32,008 nt of DNA from an uncultured Caulobacterales bacterium. GTDB lineage: Bacteria; Pseudomonadota; Alphaproteobacteria; Caulobacterales; Maricaulaceae. The notes below the pieces were generated by a model. That model saw only the letters and a program-made list of their open reading frames with translations, made no database searches and was not told the origin of the DNA. This document shows, one piece after another, positions 18,387 through 28,078 of the stretch. Numbering within the stretch: the first letter of the stretch is position 1; every line of letters starts with the position of its first letter. The DNA lies in assembly GCA_937927825.1 (NCBI GenBank), contig CALFWV010000215.1, positions 1-32,008 on the forward strand, read 5' to 3'. The position numbers and the translations under genes were made by a program.

Positions 18387-18815
18387 ATGCGCAACTCACT
18401 TTTCATTACCACGCTGGTTATTGCAGGATTTAGTTTATCGGCCTGCGGTGTCCATAAAGTTGTCACTGTGCCGGCAAAAGCCGCAATCGGAACCACAAAA
18501 TTTGTCGGTAAAGCCGCTGTTGGAACAACAAAAGTTGTCGGAAAGACAGCGGTTGGCGGCACGAAAATGGTCGGCAAAGGGCTTTGGGCAACAGGTAAAG
18601 GTGTTTATTATATCGGGTCAGTTCCCGTGAAGATTACAGATGCGGCCCTAAGTACAACGGCTCGGCTTTTATCTATCACGACACAAGTTGTTGATTTGTC
18701 CGGCAAAGTCGTAACGGTGACGCGGGTTGTTGCTGCAGCGCGCTTAGAAGCCGAGCTCGCCGGATTAAAAACCGCGAAAAATGTGTTATCCGTACTTGTT
18801 GATGTCGCAACATAA
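18387..18815 (+). CDS. Small lipoprotein with tandem VGKxAVGTTKV repeats
   Basis: 142 aa. Lipobox LSAC. Repeats PAKAAIGTTKF / VGKAAVGTTKV / VGKTAVGGTKM / VGKGLWATGKG. Confidence 0.8.
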   Translation: MRNSLFITTLVIAGFSLSACGVHKVVTVPAKAAIGTTKFVGKAAVGTTKVVGKTAVGGTKMVGKGLWATGKGVYYIGSVPVKITDAALSTTARLLSITTQVVDLSGKVVTVTRVVAAARLEAELAGLKTAKNVLSVLVDVAT

Positions 18816-18851
18816 GTCGTTGCACGTCTCATATATGACGTAATTGTTAGG

Positions 18852-18873
18852 CCTGCGTCATGTCGCAGGTTTT
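18852..18873 (+). terminator. Weak intrinsic terminator candidate
   Basis: CCTGCG (18852-18857) TCATGT CGCAGG (18864-18869) followed by TTTT. Confidence 0.4.
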
Positions 18874-18900
18874 GCCACATATCAGAAAATGTGTTATATC
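18872..18900 (+). promoter_or_regulatory. Sigma70-like promoter for the 18922 gene
   Basis: TTGCCA - 17 nt - TATATC, 21 nt before ATG. Confidence 0.4.
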
Positions 18901-18921
18901 CTTACAGGATAGGAGACATTC

Positions 18922-19545
18922 ATGCGTAAATTTCTAACATTTATTTCTGCCACGGCCATTCTTGCGACGCCGGCGTTTGCACAGGCTAGAGGGTTCGATG
19001 CCGATTTTTCCAAGGCTGTGACCGGGCCGTTTAAATTAGAAATTGTTGTCTCCGAAGACCTTGCCCATCGCGCAAATAATCTACCGAAAAAACTCTCAGA
19101 CCGAGGATCAACGACGCGTTTGAATGCCGCCTTCTCCAATAATGGTAAATACGGCGATCGGGCGATTGAATATCTTCTCGAAGACTTGGAAGAAGAGCTG
19201 GTCAGTGACTTTTCCAAACGTGGTCTGACGCTATCAGAGAACGCGTCGACGCTCTTGCGTGTGACGATTAACGAAGCGAAACCTAATCGCCCGACTTTCA
19301 ATCAACTCAAAGAAGATTCGAGCTTATCTTTCCAGAGCTTCGGGATTGGCGGAGCGGATATTTCTGCGGAACTCGTATCAGCAGGTGGCACCGTGGTCGG
19401 CACGGCTGACTATGATTACTTTAGTAGTTTCAACGATAGAGCCATTCAGTCCTTGGGGACCTGGACAGATGCAAACCGCGCTTTCTCTCGATTTTCTAAA
19501 AAATTAAGCAAGAAACTTGCGGCGATGGAAACGAGCTCCAGCTAA
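18922..19545 (+). CDS. Secreted protein, function unknown
   Basis: 207 aa. Signal peptide MRKFLTFISATAILATPAFAQA, preceded by RBS-like AGGAGA. Confidence 0.78.
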   Translation: MRKFLTFISATAILATPAFAQARGFDADFSKAVTGPFKLEIVVSEDLAHRANNLPKKLSDRGSTTRLNAAFSNNGKYGDRAIEYLLEDLEEELVSDFSKRGLTLSENASTLLRVTINEAKPNRPTFNQLKEDSSLSFQSFGIGGADISAELVSAGGTVVGTADYDYFSSFNDRAIQSLGTWTDANRAFSRFSKKLSKKLAAMETSSS

Positions 19546-19546
19546 C

Positions 19547-20188
19547 TTACGGCACACCAATCGACTTGTGTGTTTGAACAGATAGACGCCATTGCGGGTG
19601 TTCCAAACAATATTGAAAGGCGGCTTGAGAATGGTCCGCCTTTTTTTTCGCGCCGAGATAGCTATCGTCGCGGGGTTGCAGGCAGAAATGTGTGAAATCC
19701 AAATCTGCGAATTCCGACGGGTGATTTTCAGATTGAGGAAAGACAAGCTTTAATTCATCCCCTGTCGTCTGGACCAGCCTTGCATTCGCTTTGGGCGAAA
19801 CACATACCCAGTCGATGTCTTTGGGTACGGCCAAGGTTCCATTGGTTTCTACAGCAATTTTAAATCCTTCCGCATGCAGGGCCGAAATCAATAATTCATC
19901 CAATTGAAGAAGTGGCTCTCCCCCCGTGCAAACGACCCACTTCTCTCCCTCTCCAATCCAGAGATTGGCGACCTGATTGGCGAGGTCGAAGGCGTTATAT
20001 TTGCCGCCATTCACACCATCTGTTTTGACAAAATCAGTATCGCAGAATTTGCAAATTGCGGAGGCTCGGTCGCGCTCTAAGCCAGACCAGAGATTACATC
20101 CTGCGAAGCGCAAAAAGACAGCGACCGTTCCAGCGCGGAATCCCTCTCCTTGAACTGTGAGGAAAATTTCTTTGACAGAATAAGTCAT
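19547..20188 (-). CDS. queE: 7-carboxy-7-deazaguanine synthase (radical SAM)
   Basis: Start [69 protein letters not shown] overlap with queC. Confidence 0.95.
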   Translation of the reverse strand: MTYSVKEIFLTVQGEGFRAGTVAVFLRFAGCNLWSGLERDRASAICKFCDTDFVKTDGVNGGKYNAFDLANQVANLWIGEGEKWVVCTGGEPLLQLDELLISALHAEGFKIAVETNGTLAVPKDIDWVCVSPKANARLVQTTGDELKLVFPQSENHPSEFADLDFTHFCLQPRDDSYLGAKKKADHSQAAFQYCLEHPQWRLSVQTHKSIGVP

Positions 20189-20907
20189 GCGCCTTGGCTC
20201 GCAAATTCCGTCCACCCCTTGGCTCTGAGCTCACAAGCGGGGCACGTCGCGCATCCGTAACCCCAATCATGAAGCTCGGCATGGACACCTTTGTAGCAGG
20301 TATGACTTTTCGTCCGAATAATTTCGACCAATCCATCCCCGCCAAGACTTTCAGCCAATTCCCAAGCCCCTGCTTTCGACAAATGCATGAGCGGCGTGTG
20401 GAGCGAAAACGGGCGATCTAAACCCAACGAAATAGCATGCATCTGGGAGTCCAGTGTTTCCTTCCGGCAATCCGGATATCCCGAAAAATCAGCCTCACAC
20501 ATTCCCGCTACCAAGTTTGTGAACCCGCGTCGCCATCCCAAAGCGGCCGCGTAGTTTAGGAAAATAAGGTTCCGGCCGGGCACGAAAGTTGTCGGCAAAC
20601 CGTTTTCATGCACACCAATTTCGACATCCCGGGTCAGCGATGTTTCGCTGATTTGACCCAGCCCTGCGAGACTTATCACATGGTCTTCGCCTAACTTCTT
20701 CGCCCATTGCGGGAATTGCGCTTTGACGGATTGGCGAACATCCATCCGGCACGTCATTTCCACGTCATGACGCTGTCCATATTGAAACCCTATCGTTTCA
20801 ACATGGTCGAAGGTCTCAAGCGCCCAGGCTAAACACGTTGCGGAGTCTTGCCCTCCGGAGAACAATAGCCCGGCGGTTAGATTTATATTTGTGAGAGACG
20901 CATTCAT
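20185..20907 (-). CDS. queC: 7-cyano-7-deazaguanine synthase
   Basis: Start [53 protein letters not shown], and the Zn site CYKG...[14 protein letters not shown]. Confidence 0.96.
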   Translation of the reverse strand: MNASLTNINLTAGLLFSGGQDSATCLAWALETFDHVETIGFQYGQRHDVEMTCRMDVRQSVKAQFPQWAKKLGEDHVISLAGLGQISETSLTRDVEIGVHENGLPTTFVPGRNLIFLNYAAALGWRRGFTNLVAGMCEADFSGYPDCRKETLDSQMHAISLGLDRPFSLHTPLMHLSKAGAWELAESLGGDGLVEIIRTKSHTCYKGVHAELHDWGYGCATCPACELRAKGWTEFASQGA

Positions 20908-21016
20908 GCGCAGGCGCTTAGCGGATTGCACTCCCATCGCCAAGTTGTCTGCACACGAAAATAAACGTCGGATTAGACCTTCGCCCGGACGGCACGGGGA
21001 TTGCACGGTGCCTGAC

Positions 21017-21541
21017 ATGCGAAACACTTTCAAAAAACTCTCCGCGTTAAAAGGCAAAAAACGCTACATCGTTTTTGGATTCATTGCCGTAGAAATGCTT
21101 AGCCTGCCAGCCGCAGCACAGATTGTTCACCGCGTTGCCTTTGATATTCGCCCCGTGGTCATCGCCGTCGAAATACCAACAGCCGATACAGGGGTTTCGC
21201 GTTTCCTCGTGACCTCTAACGCGGGCTTTGGCGTCAAAGCCAGTGACGCAATCGGGAATATTAAAACGGATGTCTATGTCTCGGGCACGATGGGGGAGCT
21301 CAGCCGATTTGGCGAGTCCGCGCAATTACCCGGACCGAAAACGGCATGTGCACAAACGTCCGGCCTGAGTAGTGATATATATATTGCCAATCGGAAAACA
21401 GCCGCGACACCCGGAACACCGCCCGAGCAAGCTGTCGTTTTCGAATTTCGCTATGAAGCAAATACTCGCCCTAATTTTGAATTTATTGCTGGCTCAGACT
21501 CGGCTGCAACACCTAAATCCTGTTTAAACGCGACAAGTTAG
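21017..21541 (+). CDS. Probable secreted protein, function unknown
   Basis: From [35 protein letters not shown] (signal-peptide-like). Divergent from queC. Confidence 0.65.
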   Translation: MRNTFKKLSALKGKKRYIVFGFIAVEMLSLPAAAQIVHRVAFDIRPVVIAVEIPTADTGVSRFLVTSNAGFGVKASDAIGNIKTDVYVSGTMGELSRFGESAQLPGPKTACAQTSGLSSDIYIANRKTAATPGTPPEQAVVFEFRYEANTRPNFEFIAGSDSAATPKSCLNATS

Positions 21542-23334
21542 CCTTTTAACTCCGACATAAAGGCCTCGCCAAACCGTTCAAACTTGCTGGGCCCGACACC
21601 GCTAACATCCAGCATTTCTTCGCGGGTCTTAGGTTTACGCGCAACCATATCGATTAAGGTTGCGTCGGAGAATACAACGAAAGCCGGCTTGCCCAGTTGT
21701 TTCGCAAAATCCATGCGAAGCGCTTTTAAACGTGTCAGCAATTCGGCATCCTCTGCACCCAAAGAGGAAGCAATCGATTTTGAAGCCGTACGGGACCTGG
21801 GCGTTTTCGCAGCCCGTTTTACTGTCGGATCTTTGCAATTGAACGGCGCACGATCATCCAAAACAGCCTGAGCCTTTGGTCGAATTTCAAGCCTGCCATA
21901 GGATTCCATATTCACATTCAAAAACCGTAGCGCAACCGCTTGGCGAAGAAGCCCTTGAAACCATTGTTTGGGTTTGTCTGATGTCCCAAAAACATCCAAC
22001 TTATCGTGCCCATATTGCAGAATACGAGGAGTTTCGTCCCCGCGCGCAACCGCAATAACATGTGTGGCACCAAACCTTTGCCCCGTCGCCTCGATGGCTC
22101 CAAACAATGCCTTTGCTTCGGCCGTGGCGTCAATCAAATCCGGCGGATTGAGACACACATCGCAATTTCCACACGGGTCGGACGATTCCCCGAAATATGA
22201 CATTAAGACCTGCCGTCGGCATTTAGACGCCTCGCAATATCCAAGTAACGCATCCAAGCGTCGATGTTCGCGCATTTGATGCTCCGTATCGGAACCATCT
22301 TCCGAAATAAATTGCCTGCGCATTCGAATGTCGTCCAGCGCAAAAATCAATCCGGTCTCGGATGGCGCACCATCGCGACCCGCGCGTCCTATTTCCTGAT
22401 AATAGGCTTCTAATGAACTTGGCAGGTTGAGATGATACACAAAACGTACGTTTGATTTATCAATGCCCATACCAAAAGCGATCGTCGCCACGATAACAAC
22501 GGCAGGTTCGGCCAAGAATCTCTCTTGGTTTTCAAACCTAACCTCGGATGAAAGACCCGCGTGATAAGGCAGGGCGTTAAACCCCTGCTCTCTTAAAATT
22601 TCAGCGTATTTTTCAGTATTCTTGCGTGACAGGCAATAGACAATCCCGCATGCGCCGCGCTGGCCTTCCATCCAAGCGAGGAGTTGTTCGGTCCGGTTCG
22701 TCAAATTTGACACGGTTAAACTAAGATTAGGTCGATCAAATCCATGGACAATAATTTCGCCCTGACCCGAAAATAATTGTTCTGCGATGTCTTTACGCGT
22801 CGACGCATCCGCTGTTGCAGTAAACGCCGCTATACGCGCGGTTGGAAACAAGGTTTTCAAGCGGCTTAAATCCGCATATTCAGGCCTGAAGGCCGGCCCC
22901 CATTTTGACACACAATGCGCTTCGTCCACGACAAAGAGAGCGGGATTCAACGCCTTCATGGCAGATAACATACGCGGTTGCATAAGACGTTCGGGCGAAA
23001 GATACAGCAACTTGGTACGACCCTGCGCAACCTCTTTCCACTGTGCGACATTTTCCTCACGTGATTGCCCGGAGTGAATAGCCGCCACGGAAACCCCATT
23101 GGCCCTTAATCCTGCGGCTTGGTTATCCATGAGCGCAACAAGCGGCGAGATGACGATTGTCGGTTGGTCCAACAACTGGCTGGGCACTTGGTAACAAATC
23201 GACTTGCCCGCCCCGGTCGGCATCACAGCCAGCACATTTTTGCCGTCTAAAATCATATCCACAATATCGGCTTGCCCGGGCCGAAAGGCCTTATGGCCAA
23301 AGCTATCTGATAAGATGTGGAGCGGGGTCGTCAT
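21538..23334 (-). CDS. recQ: ATP-dependent DNA helicase RecQ
   Basis: GHKAFRPGQADIVDMIL, AVMPTGAGKSICYQVP, VDEAHC, QEIGRAGRDG, Cys-rich Zn domain CRRQVLMSYFGES..CGNCDVC, C-terminal HRDC. Confidence 0.96.
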   Translation of the reverse strand: MTTPLHILSDSFGHKAFRPGQADIVDMILDGKNVLAVMPTGAGKSICYQVPSQLLDQPTIVISPLVALMDNQAAGLRANGVSVAAIHSGQSREENVAQWKEVAQGRTKLLYLSPERLMQPRMLSAMKALNPALFVVDEAHCVSKWGPAFRPEYADLSRLKTLFPTARIAAFTATADASTRKDIAEQLFSGQGEIIVHGFDRPNLSLTVSNLTNRTEQLLAWMEGQRGACGIVYCLSRKNTEKYAEILREQGFNALPYHAGLSSEVRFENQERFLAEPAVVIVATIAFGMGIDKSNVRFVYHLNLPSSLEAYYQEIGRAGRDGAPSETGLIFALDDIRMRRQFISEDGSDTEHQMREHRRLDALLGYCEASKCRRQVLMSYFGESSDPCGNCDVCLNPPDLIDATAEAKALFGAIEATGQRFGATHVIAVARGDETPRILQYGHDKLDVFGTSDKPKQWFQGLLRQAVALRFLNVNMESYGRLEIRPKAQAVLDDRAPFNCKDPTVKRAAKTPRSRTASKSIASSLGAEDAELLTRLKALRMDFAKQLGKPAFVVFSDATLIDMVARKPKTREEMLDVSGVGPSKFERFGEAFMSELKG

Positions 23335-23433
23335 GTCTCTCCCTTGACTGCGTTTGCCTACGTCTGCAAGTCGCCAAAGGCGTCAGAAAGAGGCTTTTAC
23401 ACTCCCGTTACAAAATGCAATAGGGCGGCGGAT

Positions 23434-25314
23434 ATGACCTCTCAGACAACAGACTCACCCCGCAGCTCGGGCGCAGCCTTTGCTGCGAAAATTGACCAAG
23501 ATAAAGCCGGGCGAAGTAAAGCCCGCTCCTTGCGCCCGCTTGCGAAACTCTGGCCATTTATCCGTCGCTACCCCGGGCAGCTCATCGCGTTTCTTATATT
23601 TTTGACTTTGTCCGCCTTGGGCAGTTTGACGATGCCGTGGATTGTTAAGATTATTATTGATTGTGGATTTGGGGCGGGCAACACAGAAGTTGCGATCTGC
23701 GCCTCTATCGGCAATCCGGATAATGCCTCCCTGACACCCTATTTTCTGCTCGCGGGTATATTCTCAATATTTTTTGCATTTGCCGGCGCACTTCGATTCT
23801 TCTTCATCACCCGACTGGGGCAGCGCGTGATTGCAGATATTCGAAGAGCTGTTTTTGACAGGCTCACACTTTTGTCCCCGGCCTATTTTGAACGAGTTAG
23901 AACGGGCGAGGTTTTATCTCGTCTTACGACCGATACCACCTTGGTCGAAACCGTTATAACCGGGTCCGTTAGCTTTGCGCTGCGGTCCATGGCCACAATC
24001 ATCGGGGCTATTTTTATGATGTTTTTCTTGTCTTGGAAATTAGCGTTAATGGTCTTGGCCATAGCTCCCGCTATGATCCTCCCTTTGATTTTGACAGGTA
24101 AAAAAATCAAACGCTTTTCCCGCGATGGTCAAGATCGGCTCGCCGACGCCTCCGCCCGCGCAGGCGAAGCATTGGGCGGCATTCAAACCGTTCAAGCCTA
24201 TACACAAGAAGCCGGAGAGCGGCATCGTTTTGGCGAAGATATTGAGGCCAGCTATACGGCTCAACGTAAACGGATTGTCATCCAATCAGCCTTGACGGCG
24301 CTCATGTTTATCATCGCCTTTGGCGGCATAATTGTCATCTTCTATTTTGGCGCGGGATTTGTCCGAAGCGGAGATATGACGGGAGGCGATATCACCGCAT
24401 TTTCATTCCTGGCGTTCCTTACCATTGGCGGGGCCAGTTCCTTAACGGAAACCTTTACGAATCTTTTGCGTGCGGCAGGGGCATCCGACCGCTTGGTCGA
24501 AATCTTGGACGAAATACCCGTGATCACCGCACCAAAAAACCCGGTCGATTTAACCTCCGTTCGAGGTGAAATTGCGTTTAACTCGGTGAATTTCGCTTAT
24601 CCAACCCGAAAAGAAAGCGCGGCTTTGACCGATGTATCCTTGCATATTTCTCCTGGCGAAACCGTTGCTTTAGTCGGGCCAAGCGGCGCAGGGAAATCGA
24701 CTGTCTTCCAACTTCTATTGCGGTTTTATGATATTCAAAGCGGCGCCATATCGCTCGATGAAACAGATATTCGTGATTTGGCGCCCGAAGCGCTTCGCAC
24801 GCATATCGCTGTTGTCCAGCAGAGCGCGCCGCTGTTTTCAGGCACACCAGCGGAGAACATTAGTTATGGAAAACCGGAGGCCACACAGGACGAAATTATT
24901 GCTGCGGCAAAGGCGGCCTATGCGCATGATTTCATCATCGCGTTACCCGACGGATATAGCACGGATTTGGGGGAACAAGGCGCAACCTTGTCTGGCGGAC
25001 AACGTCAACGGCTCGCGATAGCCCGCGCAATATTGAGAGACGCGCCCATACTCTTACTTGATGAAGCCACATCTGCATTAGACTCGGAATCCGAGCAAGC
25101 CGTGCAAAAAGCGTTCGAGCAAGCCTCTCAAAACAGGACGACGCTCGTCATCGCTCACCGGCTTTCAACCGTGTTGAAAGCTGACAACATTATTGTGTTT
25201 GACGCGGGTAAAATTGTCGAAACCGGGACCCATGCGGAGCTCATACGAAAGAATGGGCTATATGCACGTCTCGCTAAGATCCAGTTCGAGCAAGGCACTG
25301 GCCTTACGCCCTAG
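23434..25314 (+). CDS. ABC transporter, fused permease/ATP-binding protein (ABCB/MsbA-like exporter)
   Basis: Start MTSQTTDSPRSSG. TM domain, Walker A GPSGAGKSTVF, LSGGQRQRLAIARAIL, Walker B ILLLDEATSALD. Confidence 0.95.
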   Translation: MTSQTTDSPRSSGAAFAAKIDQDKAGRSKARSLRPLAKLWPFIRRYPGQLIAFLIFLTLSALGSLTMPWIVKIIIDCGFGAGNTEVAICASIGNPDNASLTPYFLLAGIFSIFFAFAGALRFFFITRLGQRVIADIRRAVFDRLTLLSPAYFERVRTGEVLSRLTTDTTLVETVITGSVSFALRSMATIIGAIFMMFFLSWKLALMVLAIAPAMILPLILTGKKIKRFSRDGQDRLADASARAGEALGGIQTVQAYTQEAGERHRFGEDIEASYTAQRKRIVIQSALTALMFIIAFGGIIVIFYFGAGFVRSGDMTGGDITAFSFLAFLTIGGASSLTETFTNLLRAAGASDRLVEILDEIPVITAPKNPVDLTSVRGEIAFNSVNFAYPTRKESAALTDVSLHISPGETVALVGPSGAGKSTVFQLLLRFYDIQSGAISLDETDIRDLAPEALRTHIAVVQQSAPLFSGTPAENISYGKPEATQDEIIAAAKAAYAHDFIIALPDGYSTDLGEQGATLSGGQRQRLAIARAILRDAPILLLDEATSALDSESEQAVQKAFEQASQNRTTLVIAHRLSTVLKADNIIVFDAGKIVETGTHAELIRKNGLYARLAKIQFEQGTGLTP

Positions 25315-25943
25315 TCTTTCAGGCGGAAATGGATTTCATTCCGTTTGAACGGCCCCGGCACCCAGGGTGCGTCATATCCGGCATATTCTGGCGTCCCGAC
25401 CACAGCGAGGCCTCGCTCTTTCACGTATTGAATGAGTTTGGCTTCATGCGTCGCGATGTTCTTCGTCGTATTGTTTCCATTATAGCGAATACTGACGGTT
25501 CGGTAAGGGTCTGTCTTAAAAATACGAATATCCGGATCCGTTGGTTTTGGGAGCGTCTCTAAGGTATATTTGCTGGGCATCATAAAGTTCACGCTCCAAC
25601 GCCCATCTTCCTCCAACGCGCGTGTGACCGGAGCGGTCATGTCGATCTTTTCAGGACGGGAAACGACCGGCGACGTCATCGCGACTTTATCTTGGGACGC
25701 GTTGTCCCCAAAGATAAAAGCGGCTAATTTTCGAAACCCTCGATTATTGGCCGTCCGGCGATCTCCCTCTACCCGAACTTCGGCCAGAATCATGGGCGGA
25801 TAGTCACGTATTTCGATCTTTCCGTCCGTTTTGACGATGGTGTAATTTGGCTTTTCTGTCGCTGAGGCGGATCCGGACATAACAATTAATCCTCCGCCGA
25901 TAATGACGACAAAAGCTGAAAGGCAAATGAGAATAAATTTCAT
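25311..25943 (-). CDS. SOUL family haem-binding protein
   Basis: IEIRDYPPMILAEVRVEGDR..GFRKLAAFIFGDNASQDKVAMTSPVVSRP..IDMTAPV is the SOUL pattern. N-terminal hydrophobic signal. Confidence 0.92.
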   Translation of the reverse strand: MKFILICLSAFVVIIGGGLIVMSGSASATEKPNYTIVKTDGKIEIRDYPPMILAEVRVEGDRRTANNRGFRKLAAFIFGDNASQDKVAMTSPVVSRPEKIDMTAPVTRALEEDGRWSVNFMMPSKYTLETLPKPTDPDIRIFKTDPYRTVSIRYNGNNTTKNIATHEAKLIQYVKERGLAVVGTPEYAGYDAPWVPGPFKRNEIHFRLKD

Positions 25944-25999
25944 GGCGCAAATCTCCTTTTGAAATAGATACGCCTGAACCCGCGAAAAGAGACTGCAGC

Positions 26000-27049
26000 T
26001 TAGAAGCCATGTCCCTTCACCAGTGTACGGGTGCGGGCCAGAAACTTATGCGAGGTCATATAGAGCTCGCGGCCATCCGCGCCGCCAAATGTAACATTTG
26101 CAATGGCTGATCCCGTGGAAATGACACCCAGTTTTTCTCCATCCGGTGACATCATCCATACGCCGCCCGGCCCTGTCGCGAAAAGAGTTCCATCGGCGGC
26201 CATAGCCATGCCGTCAGGATTACCCCTAAGCCCGGCCTTCAATTCCTCAAACGCCTCCGCGATAACCCGAGGATTTGAAACATCTCCCGCTTCGGAAACA
26301 TCATAAGCAGTCCAATTCGCCGTCGCTGGGTCTGAATTTGCGACATAGAGCGTGCGTTCGTCGGGCGATAAAATCACGCCATTTGGCCTAGCCAAAGTCT
26401 TGTCAACGACCTTCATCGTCCCATCAGGATAGAGGGCGAAGACGGCGTTGAAGTCTAATTCTTTTGCCGGACTATCATCTTGCCCTTTGAGACCATAAGG
26501 AGGGTCTGTAAAATAAATAATTCCGGAGCTGTGTAACACAGCATCATTTGGGCTATTTAGTTTTTTACCTTCAAATCTATCGGCCAGAACGACTCTGTCC
26601 CGCGTCTCTATGTTTTGACGCCAAAGCGTACGACTACCATGATCCGGAACAATCATATGGTCCGCATCCATCATAATTAGACCGTTGGCACCGGGGCTTG
26701 AGGTATATTCAGGTAGCGGCGGAACGGCACCGGATGGACGCATATATTCTGTGAGGCCTTCACCGTCTTTATACTTCCAAATTGTATTTCCCGGAACGTC
26801 GGTGAATAGAACTGCATCCAGTTTTTCGACCCAGACCGGGCCTTCCGACCATCCGTAGTCGCCGCCTAATTTCTCTATTTTTGAGGTGGGATTAATCAGT
26901 TGGGATTGGGTGGTCGTGATGGATCCAACGGTCTCAAACGAGATAGTCGTAGCTGGCGGCTGAGCTTGTGCGGGTGGGGTCTGCGCGGTGTCTACGTCCA
27001 AACATCCCGCCGAGAAAAGGGGCAAGATGCAGATTAAAGATATACGCAT
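26000..27049 (-). CDS. SMP-30/gluconolactonase/LRE family lipoprotein
   Basis: Lipobox LFSAGC. GYGWSEGPVWVEKLDAVLFTDVPGN-type blades, SPNDAVLHSSGIIYFTDPPYGL, RPNGVILSPDERTLYVANS. Confidence 0.93.
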   Translation of the reverse strand: MRISLICILPLFSAGCLDVDTAQTPPAQAQPPATTISFETVGSITTTQSQLINPTSKIEKLGGDYGWSEGPVWVEKLDAVLFTDVPGNTIWKYKDGEGLTEYMRPSGAVPPLPEYTSSPGANGLIMMDADHMIVPDHGSRTLWRQNIETRDRVVLADRFEGKKLNSPNDAVLHSSGIIYFTDPPYGLKGQDDSPAKELDFNAVFALYPDGTMKVVDKTLARPNGVILSPDERTLYVANSDPATANWTAYDVSEAGDVSNPRVIAEAFEELKAGLRGNPDGMAMAADGTLFATGPGGVWMMSPDGEKLGVISTGSAIANVTFGGADGRELYMTSHKFLARTRTLVKGHGF

Positions 27050-27064
27050 AGGAACCTCAAAACT

Positions 27065-28078
27065 TTAGTCTTTGAGCACCATCGCAGCGGCACCGTAAAG
27101 CGGAACAAAATTAGCTTGAATCAATCGAACCGGGATGTCTTTGACATACCAACTACCTGGACCACGGTCTTTAAAACGTGACACAAAATCAGAGCCGGGG
27201 ATAAATTTCGCAATGTGGCGCGACACCCCGCCGCCGACAACAACCCCCCCAGATGCCCCTTGGGTCACGGCGACATTTCCGGCGAAACCGCCCAACATAG
27301 AGCAGAAGTGATTGACCGTAATACGCGCAACAGAGGCCTTGTCCAATTCTGCAGCGCCGACGATTTCAGCCGCCGAAAGACTATTGTCGGGTTTATTCAT
27401 AATCGCGCAAATCGCCGTATGGAGTCTCACTATTCCGGGTCCTGAAATCAATGACTCGGCAGACACAAAGGAAAGGCGTGAGGACCAATAGGACAATACC
27501 TCTCTCTCCAATTCATTGCCCGGGGCAAAGGCCGTATGCCCCCCCTCTGTCGGGATAATTCTGACAGGCTTACCGGGTAAAATACAAGACAGCCCCATCC
27601 CCGTTCCGGGGCCAAGGACCGCTACCGGTTTATTGTAATCGACTTTGCCCGGAACCAGAACGTCAAAGCCATCATCAGGAATAACCGTCGCGCCATTTGC
27701 CATTGCAACGAAATCATTCAAAACGACTGCCGTTTCCAAACCAAATTTTTTGCGAAGTTCATCCTCAGACACAATCCAATTCAGATTTGTCATTCGAATT
27801 TCATCATCAAATTTTGGGCCTGCAAAGGCGAATGCCCCTTGCTTTGGCTGGACGTCATGGGTTTTTAGATAGCTCGCAACAACATCATTGAAATGCCCAT
27901 ATTCTGAGACCGCATAACGCTCAGAGTGATGAAGCTCAATTGAACCAGAGCTCGTCCGTTCCGCTAATGCCAAACGACAATTCGTACCCCCGACATCACC
28001 AACGAGCGTCAGGCCCGTAGATGTGACATTTGCAGAATTGTGTATGTGTGCACCGGCTTCGGGCGTTACGTGAACCAC
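27065..28078 (-). CDS. glk: Glucokinase
   Basis: LVGDVGGTNCRLAL, AVLGPGTGMGLS, IPTEGGHTAFAP. GTG start overlapping the edd end by 13 nt. Confidence 0.95.
   Translation of the reverse strand: MVHVTPEAGAHIHNSANVTSTGLTLVGDVGGTNCRLALAERTSSGSIELHHSERYAVSEYGHFNDVVASYLKTHDVQPKQGAFAFAGPKFDDEIRMTNLNWIVSEDELRKKFGLETAVVLNDFVAMANGATVIPDDGFDVLVPGKVDYNKPVAVLGPGTGMGLSCILPGKPVRIIPTEGGHTAFAPGNELEREVLSYWSSRLSFVSAESLISGPGIVRLHTAICAIMNKPDNSLSAAEIVGAAELDKASVARITVNHFCSMLGGFAGNVAVTQGASGGVVVGGGVSRHIAKFIPGSDFVSRFKDRGPGSWYVKDIPVRLIQANFVPLYGAAAMVLKD

Noticed and set aside
18473-18610. Short repeats considered as CRISPR or VNTR
   Set aside because: In-frame degenerate 33-nt coding repeats in a lipoprotein; no spacers, no cas genes.
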